Below, in pieces: positions 29,495-40,142 of a DNA stretch of 64,000 nucleotides. Under the pieces are notes generated by a model. That model worked only from the letters and a program-made list of their open reading frames with translations. It did no database searches and was not told the origin of the DNA. This DNA is from Paralithodes platypus (lineage: Eukaryota > Arthropoda > Malacostraca > Decapoda > Lithodidae): assembly GCA_032716605.1 (NCBI GenBank), contig CM064538.1:20613954-20677953 (forward strand). The letters are read 5' to 3'. The position numbers and the translations under genes were made by a program. Every line of letters starts with the position of its first letter. The stretch's first letter is position 1.

Positions 29495-29776
29495 CAGTCG
29501 CCCTAATAAGTGATGTCTTGGCACCAAGTATGTTTTGATGACAACCAACAACGAGGGGCGACGCGCTCCTCGGTGCTGCTAGGAGAGTGGCGAACACAAC
29601 CTAAGGTAAGGTAATAAATTGTATCAGCACTATCTAAACTATAATTCATCGTTTCGAGTGAGACATACAAACATGTTCCTACACTTATACATCCTATTCA
29701 ACATCTGACAGACATAATACAGCACAGAGCCAGCAAAACGTAATGCCAGCGGAGACATGACTTATTTGGCCAACCG
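29495..29776 (+). mobile_element. Family C MITE (copy 5) with a LINE tail inserted
   Basis: It starts CAGTCGCCCTAATAAGTG after TA and ends ACTTATTTGGCCAACCG before TA. About 72 bp at 29540-29611 is foreign; on either side the family C sequence (GTTTTGAT / AATTGTATCAGCAC) continues. Confidence 0.8.
29540..29611 (+). mobile_element. Very short LINE 3' end, nested
   Basis: AACGAGGGGCGACGCGCTCC, GGTGCTGCTAGGAGAGTGG and the AACCTAAGGTAAGGTAA tail match the end of the LINE fragment at 5816-6147. It is extreme 5' truncation of the same family. Confidence 0.8.
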
Positions 29777-29778
29777 TA

Positions 29779-29984
29779 TACTTGGTCCAAAAAGTGTCTG
29801 CATCCCTACCCTGATAATCTGGTGTGTACAGCTTGGTAGGGTTGGCATCTCTACTTACAGCTATATGCAGCATTATACTACTACCTACCTATACTACCTA
29901 AGACCTACGACCTAGAACCTATACTACCAAGCTGTACACATTAGATGATCAGGGTTAGGGTGCAGATACTTTTTTGACCAACCG
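29779..29984. mobile_element. TA-flanked foldback MITE (uninterrupted copy)
   Basis: The left arm TACTTGGTCCAAAAAGTGTC ... TGTGTACAGCTTGGTAG and its inverted right arm ending GATACTTTTTTGACCAACCG lie between TA dinucleotides. It is the same family as 6776-7206 and abuts family C copy 5 at shared TA/TATA. Confidence 0.8.
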
Positions 29985-30076
29985 TACATACAGTATATAT
30001 CAAGGCTAGTATCTACAGTATATCGACATTTGGGTGTTGAAGGTGTGTTGTTCTTCTACCACCACTGACATCCCTC

Positions 30077-30372
30077 TTGTGTTGTGGTGCTAATGGTTGT
30101 AATGGTGGTAATGGTGGAGATAATGATGGTACTAATGGTGGTAGTGGTGGTAATGGTGGTAATAGTGGTGATAATGATGGTACTAATGGTGGTAGTGGTA
30201 CTAATGGTGGTAGTGGTGGAACTAGTGGTGGTAATGGTGGTGGTAATGATGGTACTAATGGTGGTAGTGGTGGTAATGGTGGAACTAGTGGTGGTAAAGG
30301 TGGTGGTAATGATGATACTAATGGTGGTAGTGGTGGTAATGGTGGAACTAGTGGTGGTAGTGGTGATACTCT
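30077..30372 (+). repeat. GGT/AAT-rich minisatellite
   Basis: Degenerate units of AATGGTGGTAGTGGTGG and GATGGTACT occur. The plus frame from 30077 gives a Gly-Asn-rich 137-residue ORF (GGNGG, DGTNGG), and the neighbouring frame gives a VVMVV-rich one. Both are products of the triplet repeat. No start context or downstream domain supports a protein. Confidence 0.8.
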
Positions 30373-30584
30373 TGAAGGTGAACTGTTCCCCTTACTGTCT
30401 TGTGGTGGTAATGATGATGGTGAAAGTCATGTTTGTAGTTTTTATTTATGTGCAAGAAAGAAGCAATATGTACAGGTGCCTGACATGTAGGCCATGTCCA
30501 TTCATATTGATAGATATTTATTAAATATTTATAATGATAGATATTTATTTCATAGTGATAGACAGTAAAACTGTTTGGACCCAT
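30373..30584. other. Unassigned sequence
   Basis: It is AT-rich with GATAGATATTTATT duplicated near 30512 and 30535. Nothing else is recognised. Confidence 0.5.
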
Positions 30585-30826
30585 GGAACTTGAAGTTTAA
30601 ATCATAAGATGAGGGATAGATAGACTGAGGAAGAGAGTTCCAGAGTTGACTCGTTGAGTGAAAAATTAACCGATTTGGAAAACTGATTCACTCTTGGGTA
30701 GCAGAGTTGAACATTATAGGAGTGGGAATGTGTTGAATGTCGGGTGCCGCCTACTTTCTGCAAGGAAGGAGGCATGCACTGAGAAAACTCTGAGAATCAT
30801 TTAGTTTCGTAATAGCGATAGCAGAG
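30585..30826 (-). pseudogene. Old Jockey/CR1-like LINE 3' fragment, antisense
   Basis: On the minus strand the segment aligns with the CYYNN..CSSELSQC...YSVQLSNPRVK...AELWNSL region of the 2289 LINE family, but is much more diverged and frame-broken than the copies at 17454 or 30931. Confidence 0.65.
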
Positions 30827-30856
30827 AGAGAGAGAGAAAGAGGGAGATTTAAAAAA

Positions 30857-30930
<74 letters not shown>
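30857..30930. repeat. (TATC)n(TA)n microsatellite
   Basis: TATC units then TA units run right up to the LINE truncation point at 30931. Confidence 0.95.
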
Positions 30931-30932
<2 letters not shown>

Positions 30933-31788
30933 CGACAAACGTAATGAAGCCATAGAACTCTTAAATTATGATCTAAATACTATTTCCAATTGGGGCAGAG
31001 AAAACCTTGTTAACTTTAATGCTTCCAAAACCCAATTTCTCCATCTATCTACCCGTCAGGATCTCCCAGCGGACTATCCCTTATTCTTCAACAATACAAA
31101 AATCAACCCTTCATCTTCTCTCAATATTCTTGGTGTCTCTTTTTCTTCTGCTCTCATTTGGAAGGACCATATTACCAGTCTTGCTAAGGCAGCCTCCCAG
31201 AAGCTCGGTGTGCTCAACCGCCTTAGGGGGTTCTTTTCCCCTGCACAGCTTCTTGCTCTGTACAGGGCCATAGTGCGCCCTTGTATTGAGTATTGTTCGC
31301 ATGTGTGGGGAGGTTCCTCTCACACCGCTCTCCTAGACAAAGTTGAAAGGAAGGCCTTTCGTATCATTAACTCCCGTCCACTCACCAACTCTCTGCAGTC
31401 TCTCTCTCTCCGCCGCAATGTTGCATCTCTCTCGCTATTCTATCGCTACTATAATAATCAGTGTTCCTCAGAGCTATCCCAGTGCATACCACCTCCTTTA
31501 CGTAGGGCACGTGGTACCCGTCTTGCAACTCAATCCCACCCCTACTCTGTGCAACTCTCCAACCCAAGAGTGAAACGTTACTCTCAAACTTTCTTCTACT
31601 CAACAGCTGAGCTCTGGAACTCTCTCCCAGAATCAGTCTTTCCCTCTTCCTATGACTTAAATTGCTTCAAACTCCGTGTGTCCAGGCATTTTGGCTCGAA
31701 CGTCCCTTGATTTTGGCCCTGTCACTCTTTCAACTATGGGGGAGGCACTCGCTATAGGCAGTAATGCCTTTTGCCTCCCTCAATCACA

Positions 31789-31812
<24 letters not shown>
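30931..31812 (+). mobile_element. Jockey/CR1-like LINE, 5'-truncated, intact 3' coding end
   Basis: The frame is open from 30931 to the TGA at 31708-31710 (259 codons), from NDKRNEAIELL through FNASKTQFLHLSTRQ, NILGVSFSSAL, RPCIEYCSHVWGG, SIRRNV-like SLRRNVASLS and WNSLPESVFP to RHFGSNVP. It then has the family 3' UTR and a poly(A) of about 18 at 31792-31810. It corresponds to the part of the 2289 copy after YADD, so RT catalytic residues are absent. It is nearly identical to the first copy and lacks the second premature stop, hence useful for reading that copy. Confidence 0.88.
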
Positions 31813-31826
<14 letters not shown>

Positions 31827-31832
31827 TACCGG

Positions 31833-31869
<37 letters not shown>

Positions 31870-32537
31870 CATGAGCAAGATAGAAATAGCTAGTTAGTTA
31901 AAATAGGACTTCAGAGGTTATCAACCTTTCAGGATTATTAAACCAGCACACTGCAAGTCAAGTATATTTTCAGGACTGGAGCCCCTTTTCGAGAACACTA
32001 CAGTCCCTTGTCAAGATAGAGAACGAGAGCAAGAGAAAAAAAAACCGCATACAGCAAAAAAGAAAAAAAAAGAAAAGAAGAAAAAGAAAGAAAAAAGAAA
32101 GAACACCTGTCACACTAGCCCCAACATTCCCCCCCCCCCCCTCCCTGCCCCCGCCCCCCTCCCGCCCCACACACGCAAGGATCCGACATGCTCATTCTCG
32201 AACTCTGAATCAGGAAAGGGTCTCACATTTTTTCCACCCCGAGCTCTGTCTTTTGACGCCGAGATCTAAGGCTAATTTTGTTCTCCCGACTATTTTGTTT
32301 TCCCACCTGTTATTTTTGCCCGATTTTGGTCATTTGATACCTGAAAGCGGCGGGAAAGATTTAACGGAGTGCAATTGGCCACTTGCGAGTTTCGTTCTAA
32401 AAGGAAGTTGGAGCTGTAGACAACGATATTTAACAGAATTTACAGCTACAATACGGTCGTAGTAGGCTACATACAGTATATAAATACATAAAACCCAATT
32501 CAACATACCATTTATCCATCAGAAACGTACATTATTA
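31811..32537. other. Microsatellite and unassigned sequence before the Penelope ORF
   Basis: (TA)n with a central CCGG and (GA)n lie at 31811-31870. A-rich sequence (32035-32100) and a C-run (32131-32165) follow. The last 300 bp may contain Penelope upstream sequence, but I cannot match it to the terminal-repeat fragments. Confidence 0.55.
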
Positions 32538-34565
32538 TTGCATTTCTGTTTAATATCGATGTTCACGGCTCCAACTTCCTTATATTCAAAAGGATATATT
32601 AACCTCACCAACACCACCCTAACGCCGGACCAAGAAGACCTCCTGAACAAAGGCTTAAATTGCCACTACATTTCCAAGCCGGGACCCCACCAAAAACGCC
32701 TTGAAATTGAAGTCCTACTGGATGACATCCTACGACTGCAGAAAGACGGCAAGATCACCACCACCCCAGCCCTACAACCCACCCTACTAGCAGATTCCGC
32801 CAAAACCAGGGGATCCCACCAAAGCAAGCTCCTCAACAAACACCACTTCAAAGCCACTAAACAACTAAAAGAGAACCCCAACATCATCATCCGACGAGCT
32901 GATAAGGCCTCCTGCCTTGTGATACACGGAAAAGAAGAATACCTACGGAAAATGGACGACATTCTTAGTGAAAAGAACAAATTCAAAAGGATCACTCGCA
33001 ACCCTACTGACGAAATAAAAAGGAAAGCCAACACCACTATCACTGCTATCAATGCCAAAGCTGGTGGCGTACACCTGAAGAAACTCATCAGCGAATTCAC
33101 CCCAGGTTATGCTTACGGTACTATAAAAACCCACAAACCCGGGAACCCCCTCCGCCCCATCATATCACAGATCCCTACTGCTACCTACCAGACCGCCAAG
33201 GCCCTGAACAAACTCCTCACCCCTTTTGTTCCACGGCAATACAACCTCAACTCTGCTTATGACTTCCTAGAAATTCTACGAGATGCCCCCCCAGCTAACG
33301 ACCACATCATCGCCTCCCTCGACGTAGAGAGTTTGTTTACCAACGTGCCCGTTGACAAGACCATAGATTTTATCCTACGTCAAGTTTACCACTGCCCTAA
33401 TACTCTGGACATCCCGGAGAAGGCCCTGAAGACGCTCTTGGAACTATGTACCAAGGAGTCCCCTTTCCACTGCCCCCGCGGGAATATGTACCAGCAAATC
33501 GACGGTGTAGCGATGGGAAGCCCCCTGGGGGTTCTGTTCGCCAATTTCTTCATGGGAACTATCGAAGAGGAACTCCTGGCTGCCCACCGGCCCACTGTCT
33601 ACTGCAGGTACATCGATGATATCTTCGTGCGGGTGAAGGACCTGGGCGAACTCAGGGACCTCCAGCAGCGCTTCATGGCCGCCTCCGGACTCAACTTCAC
33701 ATACGAAGCAAACACCGATGGACATCTACCCTTCCTCGACCTCCTTGTCTCCCTCCACGACCACGGCTTCAAAACTACCGTGTACACCAAACCTACTAAC
33801 AATAGCCAATGTCTTAATGGGGAAAGTGAATGCCCTAAACGATACCTACAGTCCACCATCGCCGCCTATGTCAGGAGAGCCCTCACCCATTGCACCACCT
33901 GGAATGACACACACAATGAACTGGAAAGGCTCACCCAGGTCCTAGTCAACAATGGGTATTCCAACACTGACGTCACCAATGCCATCAACCACCACCTAGA
34001 AAAATGGTACAAACAAGACCCCCCTAGCACCAACCCGGCCAATGACATTACATCTTTTTACAGAAACTACATGTCTTCCGACCACACAACAGACGAATCC
34101 ATTATGAAAGAAATAATTAACAAAAACGTCCTCCCCACCAACCCTGACAATAAAATCAAACTCATTATTTACTACAAATCTCCTAAGACCTCCATCCTTG
34201 TCCTCCGTAACCGCCCCATTTCCACCAACAACCAACCGAAAGACGATCATGTGATATACCAGCATATTTGCACCTCTGGGGACTGTGGACCCCTATCCTA
34301 TGTTGGAATGACACAGACTCGCCTTTCCCGTCGATTAACCCTCCACCTTCAATCTGGCACTATAAAAGATCACTATCAAGCCCCCCACCATCTTGCCCTA
34401 ACTCGCCAAACCTAGACAAACCACCATACTCGACAAAGAATCAGACCCCAGAAGACTAGCTATTTTAGAAGCTCTATACATCCAAACACTCAACCCCAGC
34501 ATCAACAACCAAACACAAGACCTTCAAATTCTTCCTTCAGGCAAACGCTACAGGCATGCTGCCCC
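32538..34565 (+). pseudogene. Penelope-like retroelement polyprotein (RT + GIY-YIG), frameshifted
   Basis: The open frame of 625 codons is followed by a frameshift around 34400-34412. Conserved start-proximal INLTNTTLTPDQEDLLNKGL is at residues 21-40, YGTIKTHKPG at 193-202, DVESLFTNVP at 262-271, GVAMGSPLG at 323-331 and the catalytic CRYIDD at 356-361. The C-terminal endonuclease follows: a CTSGDCG linker (578-584), SYVG (587-590), R595 and KDHY (610-613). The rest of the GIY-YIG domain continues in another frame from about 34417, with ESDPRRLAILEALYIQTLNP and ILPSGKR. RT with a C-terminal GIY-YIG nuclease is diagnostic of EN+ Penelope-like elements. The usual N-terminal segment is missing here; a matching start lies in the terminal repeat at 34865. 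The element is defective by frameshift and 5' truncation, though the RT domain looks intact. Confidence 0.9.
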
Positions 34566-35030
34566 CCCTCCTCTCGCCCCGCGCCCCCCTTCCTTACGCT
34601 TCCACGCTCAGCACACAACTGACAACACCAACCAATCACAGCCACCCACAGCCAACAACCAACCACCGATAAGATTTAGTGCCCATCTCGCGAATAGACT
34701 ACCTTCCACCAATGAACAGCCACCACACACCCAGTAGCTCCGCCCACCTCCCTCTAGTTGATCCTCGAATTTTGTATAAATAAGATGCATTGTCCCTATT
34801 CTAACCATTACCTCTCCATTCCATGAAGATGCAAGATATTTATTTGTGAAACGTTGGATCCACCATGAATTTTGCTAACCTTTTGTACCTCATCTCTGAA
34901 CCCCAGAGGAAAATTGTTAGAACTATTGAAAGCTGTAACAATAAAATCCTGAATGCTGAAACCGCTATTGCTTTTAACCTCGTCTGTTTAAACGAGAATC
35001 TATTACCTGGCTATACTAACATATATATAT
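34566..35030 (+). mobile_element. Penelope 3' region and terminal repeat with next ORF start
   Basis: A C/A-rich 3' segment leads to ATGAAGATGCAAGATATTTA and TGTGAAACGTTGGATCC. It is followed at 34865 by an open frame MNFANLLYLISEPQRK ... NLVCLNENLLPGYTN that ends in TA repeats. The block from about 34800 matches 646-880. The order (3' end of one copy, then the ORF start of the next) indicates a partial tandem or pLTR. Confidence 0.75.
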
Positions 35031-35130
35031 ATAAAAAACGAAAAAAAAAATGAAAAAAAAAACGAACCGTCAAATTATAAGAATTCGGGATAGGATATCA
35101 CGGATATTTTCAGGTATTTTAGGACTGCAT

Positions 35131-35440
35131 ATTTTGCCTTTAGCCCTGTTTGGTGCAAGGGAGAAATGTTTTAATCTCCCCTGTTTCGCTCCATTACTTT
35201 GAAGATTTGCAGACATTTCACCCCATATGTTTGGTGATATTAAGACCCTTCACCCGATCCATATGTCGATCTTATTTCTGGGCGAACAATCACAAGCATG
35301 TATGAAAAAAAAGAAAAAAAACAAAAAAACAAGCTTTGAAGCTAATTTAGTTTTTAGCTTCGAAAAAATCGGCCTTCGTCTGGGATTTTATTTTATTGAA
35401 AACAGGCAATAAAAATTTAAATTAAAAGAACCACAACCTA
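35131..35440 (+). mobile_element. Highly diverged family B copy
   Basis: TTTAGCCCTG..., CATTACTTTGAAGATTTGCAGACATTTC-like sub-repeats, CATATGTCGATCTTATTTCTGG, GGGCGAACAATCACAAGC (a degraded core) and CGGCCTTCGTCTGGGA mark an old family B element with A-rich insertions. Confidence 0.5.
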
Positions 35441-35445
35441 CTTAA

Positions 35446-36240
35446 TAGAGTCACTCCTGCCAATCCCACGAAAATCAGAGGTTAAAGATCTTGGGGTAAT
35501 AATGTCAGAAAACATGTCTTTCAAAGAACATAATCAGACCAAGTCAGTAGCGGCGGGGAAACTTGTAGGTTGGATACTGCGCACTTTCAAGACACGAGAA
35601 GAACGGCCAATGATAACACTTTTCAAATCGTTGGTGATCCCACGACTGGAGTATTGCAGTGTGCTGACATCTCCACACAAAGCCAGGGAAATATACGAAA
35701 TAGAGAGTGTTCAAAGAAGTTTCACGTCCCACATCAGCTTGGTAAAACATCTTCATTACTGGGATAGGCTGAAGCCTATTAACTTATATTCACTGGAGCG
35801 AAGAAGAGAGAGATACTTGATAATTTACACATGGAAAGTTATCGAGGGTCTAGTGCCAAACCTTCACACCACAATATCATGGAACTGGAGGGATAGAGGG
35901 GTAGGTATTGTAACATCCCACCCCAAAAGTGTAGGGGAACTCAGGGCACACTGAGGGACTCCTGGTTGACAAACAGGGGACCGAGCCTCTTCAACAAAAT
36001 GCCAGAGAACGTGAGAAAGCTGATGGACGTGCCAACGGAAGTATTCAAAAAAGCCTTGGACAACCATCTCAAGTCGGTGCTTGATCAGCCATACTTCGCA
36101 GGGGGGGGGGGAGAGCTGTCCCCTCGAATAGCCTGCTGCATCAAACACTGGCAGCAAACATACTCGGGGGGAGCAACTCTCGCCGAGGCCGCTGAGGAGG
36201 CCGAAACAACTCTAAGGTAAACTCAAGGTAAGGTAATATC
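35446..36240 (+). pseudogene. CR1-like LINE C-terminal fragment with (AAGGTAA) tail
   Basis: Reading starts at VKDLGVIMSENMSFKEHNQ (about 35482). It continues through IPRLEYCSVL, IESVQRSFTSHI and LERRRERYLIIYTWKVIEGL, then shifts frame near 35950 and continues LTNRGPSLFNKMPENVRKLM and FKKALDNHLKSVLDQPYF. It ends in repeated AAGGTAA. It is the longest copy here of the family whose tails are at 5816-6147 and 29540-29611. Confidence 0.8.
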
Positions 36241-36251
36241 CGTAATTTTTA

Positions 36252-36563
36252 ATAAGGGGGGTGACCTGCTTTTTTGCTCTCCTTTTCTCTCTTTCTAGGG
36301 CTTGTATCCATTCGGTCCCATTCAGCCTACTGTTTTAAAACGTTTATCCCCATCCAGGTGTCGATTTTTTTCCTGGCGAGCGGTACCGAGCCAGCACATT
36401 TTTAAATATGTGTTTGATAGCAGGCTAAATTTGTACAATTTTCGATAGAAAAATTCACCTGGATGAGGAAAAATGTCTTTAAATTGTAGGTTGAATGGGG
36501 CCGAATGGATACAACCCAGAGAGAGGGAGAAAAGGAGAGAAAAAAAGCAGGTGACCCCCTTAA
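36252..36563. mobile_element. Foldback MITE, family A (copy 5), internal deletion
   Basis: The left flank is ATAA with AAGGGGGGTGACC. The right TTAA at 36560-36563 is shared with the next family E fragment. The right arm lacks the second GCGAGC core and GC hairpin. Confidence 0.8.
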
Positions 36564-36645
36564 CCCTTTTAGTGCCAGTGACGTCCTCTTCATTATATTC
36601 CTGTAATTATTAGATTTTATTTAGCTCAGGAAGGACGTCTACCAA
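36560..36645 (+). mobile_element. Family E MITE, left half
   Basis: TTAA-CCCTTTTAGTGCCAGTGACG, TATTCCTGTAATTATTAGA and TTAGCTCAGGAAGGACGTC match the family E left half. The element is cut by a family B copy. Confidence 0.7.
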
Positions 36646-37006
36646 TCAAGGGGCTAGTGCATGTTTTTTAGGGCTACTTATTCATATATTTATTGAATTT
36701 TGAGTTTCCTCGCTAGACGTCCATGAAGCTTAAAAAAACACCCGCTTTTCAAGATATATTTGTACATTTTCGGTAGAAAAATTTCCCGGCCAAAGGCCGG
36801 TTCCTTAACAAATTTCAGGCTAGCTTTCGCTCACTAAGAAAAAATCGACACCTAAACAGCACGAAAGGTCTTAATATTGACAAAGTAATGGGGCGAAAAG
36901 TCTCAAAATAGCCAAACTATTGAACGAACGTCTTAAAACCGCTAAACTAATGGGTCTACACATGAGGAAGAAGGGGGTTCAGAACAAACGAGTAGCTCTC
37001 CCTTAA
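36646..37006 (-). mobile_element. Family B MITE (copy 14)
   Basis: The right-end module (CTCGCTAGACGTCCATGAAG), AT hairpin, CCCGGCCAAAGGCCGG hairpin, core GGCTAGCTTTCGCTCACTAAG, sub-repeats and GGGTCTACACATGAGGAAG are present. TTAA lies at 37003-37006. The left flank is AAGGGGCTAG without TT. Confidence 0.8.
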
Positions 37007-37207
37007 AGGGATACAGACTAGTCCTCTCGGGGCAGTTCCCCTGAAAACACTCTCGCAAATTGAATAAACAGGCCAAAACAAAAAAGCTAAGTGCGCTAAA
37101 AAAAAGTGCTTAGGGAGGGGAGAGAGAGAGAGCGCACAAAGAAAGTTAAGAATATGTTAGGCGGAACTTTTTGGGAAATTTATCTCTTATAGTGTGCTTG
37201 TGGTGGG

Positions 37208-37276
<69 letters not shown>

Positions 37277-37282
37277 TGTTAC
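37007..37282. repeat. Unassigned sequence and (CT)n tract
   Basis: A (CT)n tract of about 65 bp lies at 37210-37277, immediately before the CR1 truncation point. The ORF starting at 37171 passes through it and is only coding after about 37283. Confidence 0.85.
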
Positions 37283-39058
37283 ATGTTGCGAATCAAAGTA
37301 AAGCAAACCCGAAAGAATTCTATAGTTATATCAGAAAGAAAAAAGTAGTTACTTCAACTGTTGGACCGTTAGTCGATGAAAATGGAGAATACACCAAAGA
37401 CGAAGTACAAATGAGTAATGCCCTCAATACCTTCTTTGCATCAGTTTTTACAACGGAAGATATCCCTCAGTGATATCCCTACACCATCGCCGATTCAGTT
37501 TGATAATTCAGATGTTCTAAGCAATATCACCGTTACAGAGAGAGAAGTATTGAATTGTTTAGATAAACTCAAGGTAAATAAAACGCCTGGACCTGATACA
37601 ATCTCACCTAGAGTCCTAAAGGAAGCTAAGGATGAGCTCTCTAAACCACTGACATTGCTATTCAATAAATCCTTGCAGTCTGGAACTATGCCTGATCAGT
37701 GGAAGCTAGCCAACGTAACACCGATATTCAAAAAAGGCAGCAAATTCCTACCCAGTAACTATCGTCCAATTAGCTTAACCTCAGTTGTATGTAAAATGCT
37801 AGAAAAACTCATAAGAGACAGACTCTTAAATAAGTTAGAGGGAAATAACATACTTAAAGATACTCAACACGGCTTTCGTAAAAAACGTTCCTGTTTAACA
37901 AACCTCTTAGACTTCTTCCACGATATACTCAACCTCTACGATTAGAGTAAAGCTGTAGATATTATATACCTTGATTTTCAAAAGGCCTTTGACAAAGTTC
38001 CCCACAAACGTTTACTGCTAAAACTAAAAGCGCATGGAATACAAGACTGTGTGTTGAAATGGATAGCAAATTGGCTCAGCGACAGAAAGCAAAGAGTAGT
38101 CATAAACGGTAAGGCATCTAAATGGACCAATGTAAGTAGCGGGGTACCCCAGGGATCGGTACTAGGACCAATTCTCTTTCTAATTTACATCAACGACATA
38201 GATGAGGGTCTCACCTGTACAATCTCAAAATTTGCTGACGATACAAAAATTGCAAATAGCGTACTCTCAAAAGAACAAGTTGACGATATGCAACACAATC
38301 TAGATAAGTTGTCATGTTGGGCCCAAATTTGGCAAATGAGTTTCAATGCGGATAAATGTAAAGTACTACATATCGGATACCAAAATGAGAAAGCAAACTA
38401 TTTGATGAATGGCACTCAGCTTAAGAATGTAATCAGAGAAACCGATCTGGGAGTAACAATATCGAGTAACCTAAAACCGAGTCAACAATGTTCAGAAGTT
38501 GTTAAGAAGGTAAACAAAATAATTGGCTTTATAGGCAGATCATTTGAGCATAAATCCAAAGACGTTATCCTAATCCTTTACAATTCCTTAGTCCGCCCTC
38601 TTCTGGAATACTGCGTTCAATCCTGGTGCCCTTATTACCAAAAAGATATAGACAAGCTAGAACAAGTTCAACGTAGAGTTACCAAAATGATACCTAGCCT
38701 AAAGAACAAACCATACGAGGAGCGTCTTAGAGAATTAAATCTATTTCCTATAACCCAGCGCAGATTAAGAGGCGACTTAATTCAAGTGTTCAAAATCATC
38801 AAAGGCATCGACAATATGAACTGTAGTAAGTACTTCACTATCGACCAATCTAATTACACGCGGGGAAACGGGTGCAAAATTATTGGTAAATCTTTTAACT
38901 CACACGAAGCTAAAAATGTCTTCTTCAATCGAGTTGTCAACTTATGGAACGGGCTTCCCCGAGATCTTATAGACTGCAGCACTGTCAATTCATTTAAACT
39001 TCGCCTAGACAAATATCTCGCATCAAACCCGCGACTGACTGCGTTTGTAAATGAATAA
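37283..39058 (+). pseudogene. CR1-like reverse transcriptase, one frameshift and one stop
   Basis: NQSKANPKEFYSYIRKKK through VQMSNALNTFFASVFTTED lies in one frame. A small indel near 37465 moves to SDIPTPSPIQFDN. TAG at 37943-37945 replaces GAG of copy 1. The remainder is open: KTPGPDTISPRVL, NYRPISLTSVVCK, DFQKAFDKVPH, SGVPQGSVLGP, KFADDTKIANS, LEYCVQSWCPYY, NLWNGLPRDL, ending AFVNE. It lacks the AP endonuclease. Copies 1 and 2 carry different lesions, so they were inserted independently from closely related sources. Confidence 0.87.
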
Positions 39059-39290
39059 CTTTATTTTATCCTCCCCTCAGTTACTAACCCATCTGTCCCC
39101 TACTAACTTCCCAATCCTGCCACGGACATTAGTTCCAGGGCAGTAGTTCCCTTTCCAATGTTCACTTACCCACTCTAAACCACTGTTTGGACACTTGATC
39201 CTCAGTGTTTTGGAGGACAAGCAGCCTAGAAGGGTCACTAGACCTGTTGTTGCTTTATTTCCTTTGTACTCTGTCTCTGTCTCTCTCTCT
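37283..39290 (+). mobile_element. CR1-like LINE, 5'-truncated (copy 2)
   Basis: This is longer at the 5' side than copy 1 and includes the region before the RT. The 3' UTR (39059-39270) matches copy 1 and runs into TCTGTCTCTC repeats instead of TTTGTACTC repeats. Confidence 0.87.
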
Positions 39291-39453
39291 CTCTCTATCC
39301 CCTCCCTAAGCACTTTTTTCGCGCACTTAGCTTTTTTGGGACACACTCTCACTCTCTCGCATTGCGTGGATTCCCCTTGACGAACAAGTAAATTAATTAC
39401 ATACTCTTATTCTCACTCACTCTTACTCTTTCTCTCTCTCACACACATACTCT

Positions 39454-39494
<41 letters not shown>

Positions 39495-39660
39495 ACACTG
39501 GGACTCTCTCTCTCTCTCTCTCTCTCAGACACACATACTCTTACTCTCACTCACTCTTAATCTCTCTCTCTCTCTCTCACACACTGACTCTCACTCACAC
39601 TGGGACACACACTCTCACTCTCTCTAATATCTCTCTCTCACTATAAGCACACTAACACAC
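39270..39660. repeat. CT/AC microsatellite cluster
   Basis: Repeated blocks of (CT)n, CACACACATACTCTTACTCT and CACTGGGACTCTC occur. 39358-39392 (GCATTGCGTGGATTCCCC, TTGACGAACAAGT) is repeated at 52362-52394, again before microsatellites. Confidence 0.88.
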
Positions 39661-39814
39661 CACCTTTTTCCGCTACAGTATCGCCCATGTCAAACTCTTA
39701 ATACAACCTACTTCAAATGATCCCAAAAGAGAAGTTCAAACGTAACTCGGTTGCAAAAAGGTTGGGGGAGCAAATGGTTTCGAAAGGTTGTCACACGTTT
39801 TTGAGCATGTTTTG

Positions 39815-39963
39815 AGTGAGAGCGTGAGAGAGTGTGTGAGTGAGAGAGTGTGTGAGTGAGAGAGTGTGTGAGTGAGAGAGTGAGCGAGTGAGAGAGTGAG
39901 CGAGCTTACTGTGAAAGAATGTTGGGAGATTTAAGCAAAAGGTTGGTGAAAGGCAGCGCATGG

Positions 39964-39997
<34 letters not shown>

Positions 39998-40028
39998 GAG
40001 AGAGAGTCTGTGTGAGAGTGAGAGGCAC

Positions 40029-40115
<87 letters not shown>
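39815..40115. repeat. GAGTGAGAGAGTGTGTGAGT minisatellite and (GA)n
   Basis: An 18- to 20-bp GTGAGTGAGAGAGTGT unit (39815-39905), then two long GA tracts (39964-40010, 40031-40112). ORFs on both strands are RERE/SLSL. Confidence 0.95.
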
Positions 40116-40142
40116 GAGGGTGTGGGTAGAGTGCCTGTTTGC

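Noticed and set aside
30077..30490. Gly-Asn-rich 137-codon ORF, possible structural or cuticle protein
   Set aside because: The neighbouring frame is equally open and repetitive (VVMVV). The pattern follows the GGT/AAT triplet repeat, with no signal peptide or intron signals.
32666..33859. Minus-strand ORFs over the Penelope gene
   Set aside because: They are shadows of the plus-strand ORF. The plus strand carries the RT motifs in order.
37171..37280. N-terminal MGNLSLIVCLWWGSLSLSL as a signal peptide
   Set aside because: Hydrophobic residues come from the (CT)n tract upstream of a truncated LINE.
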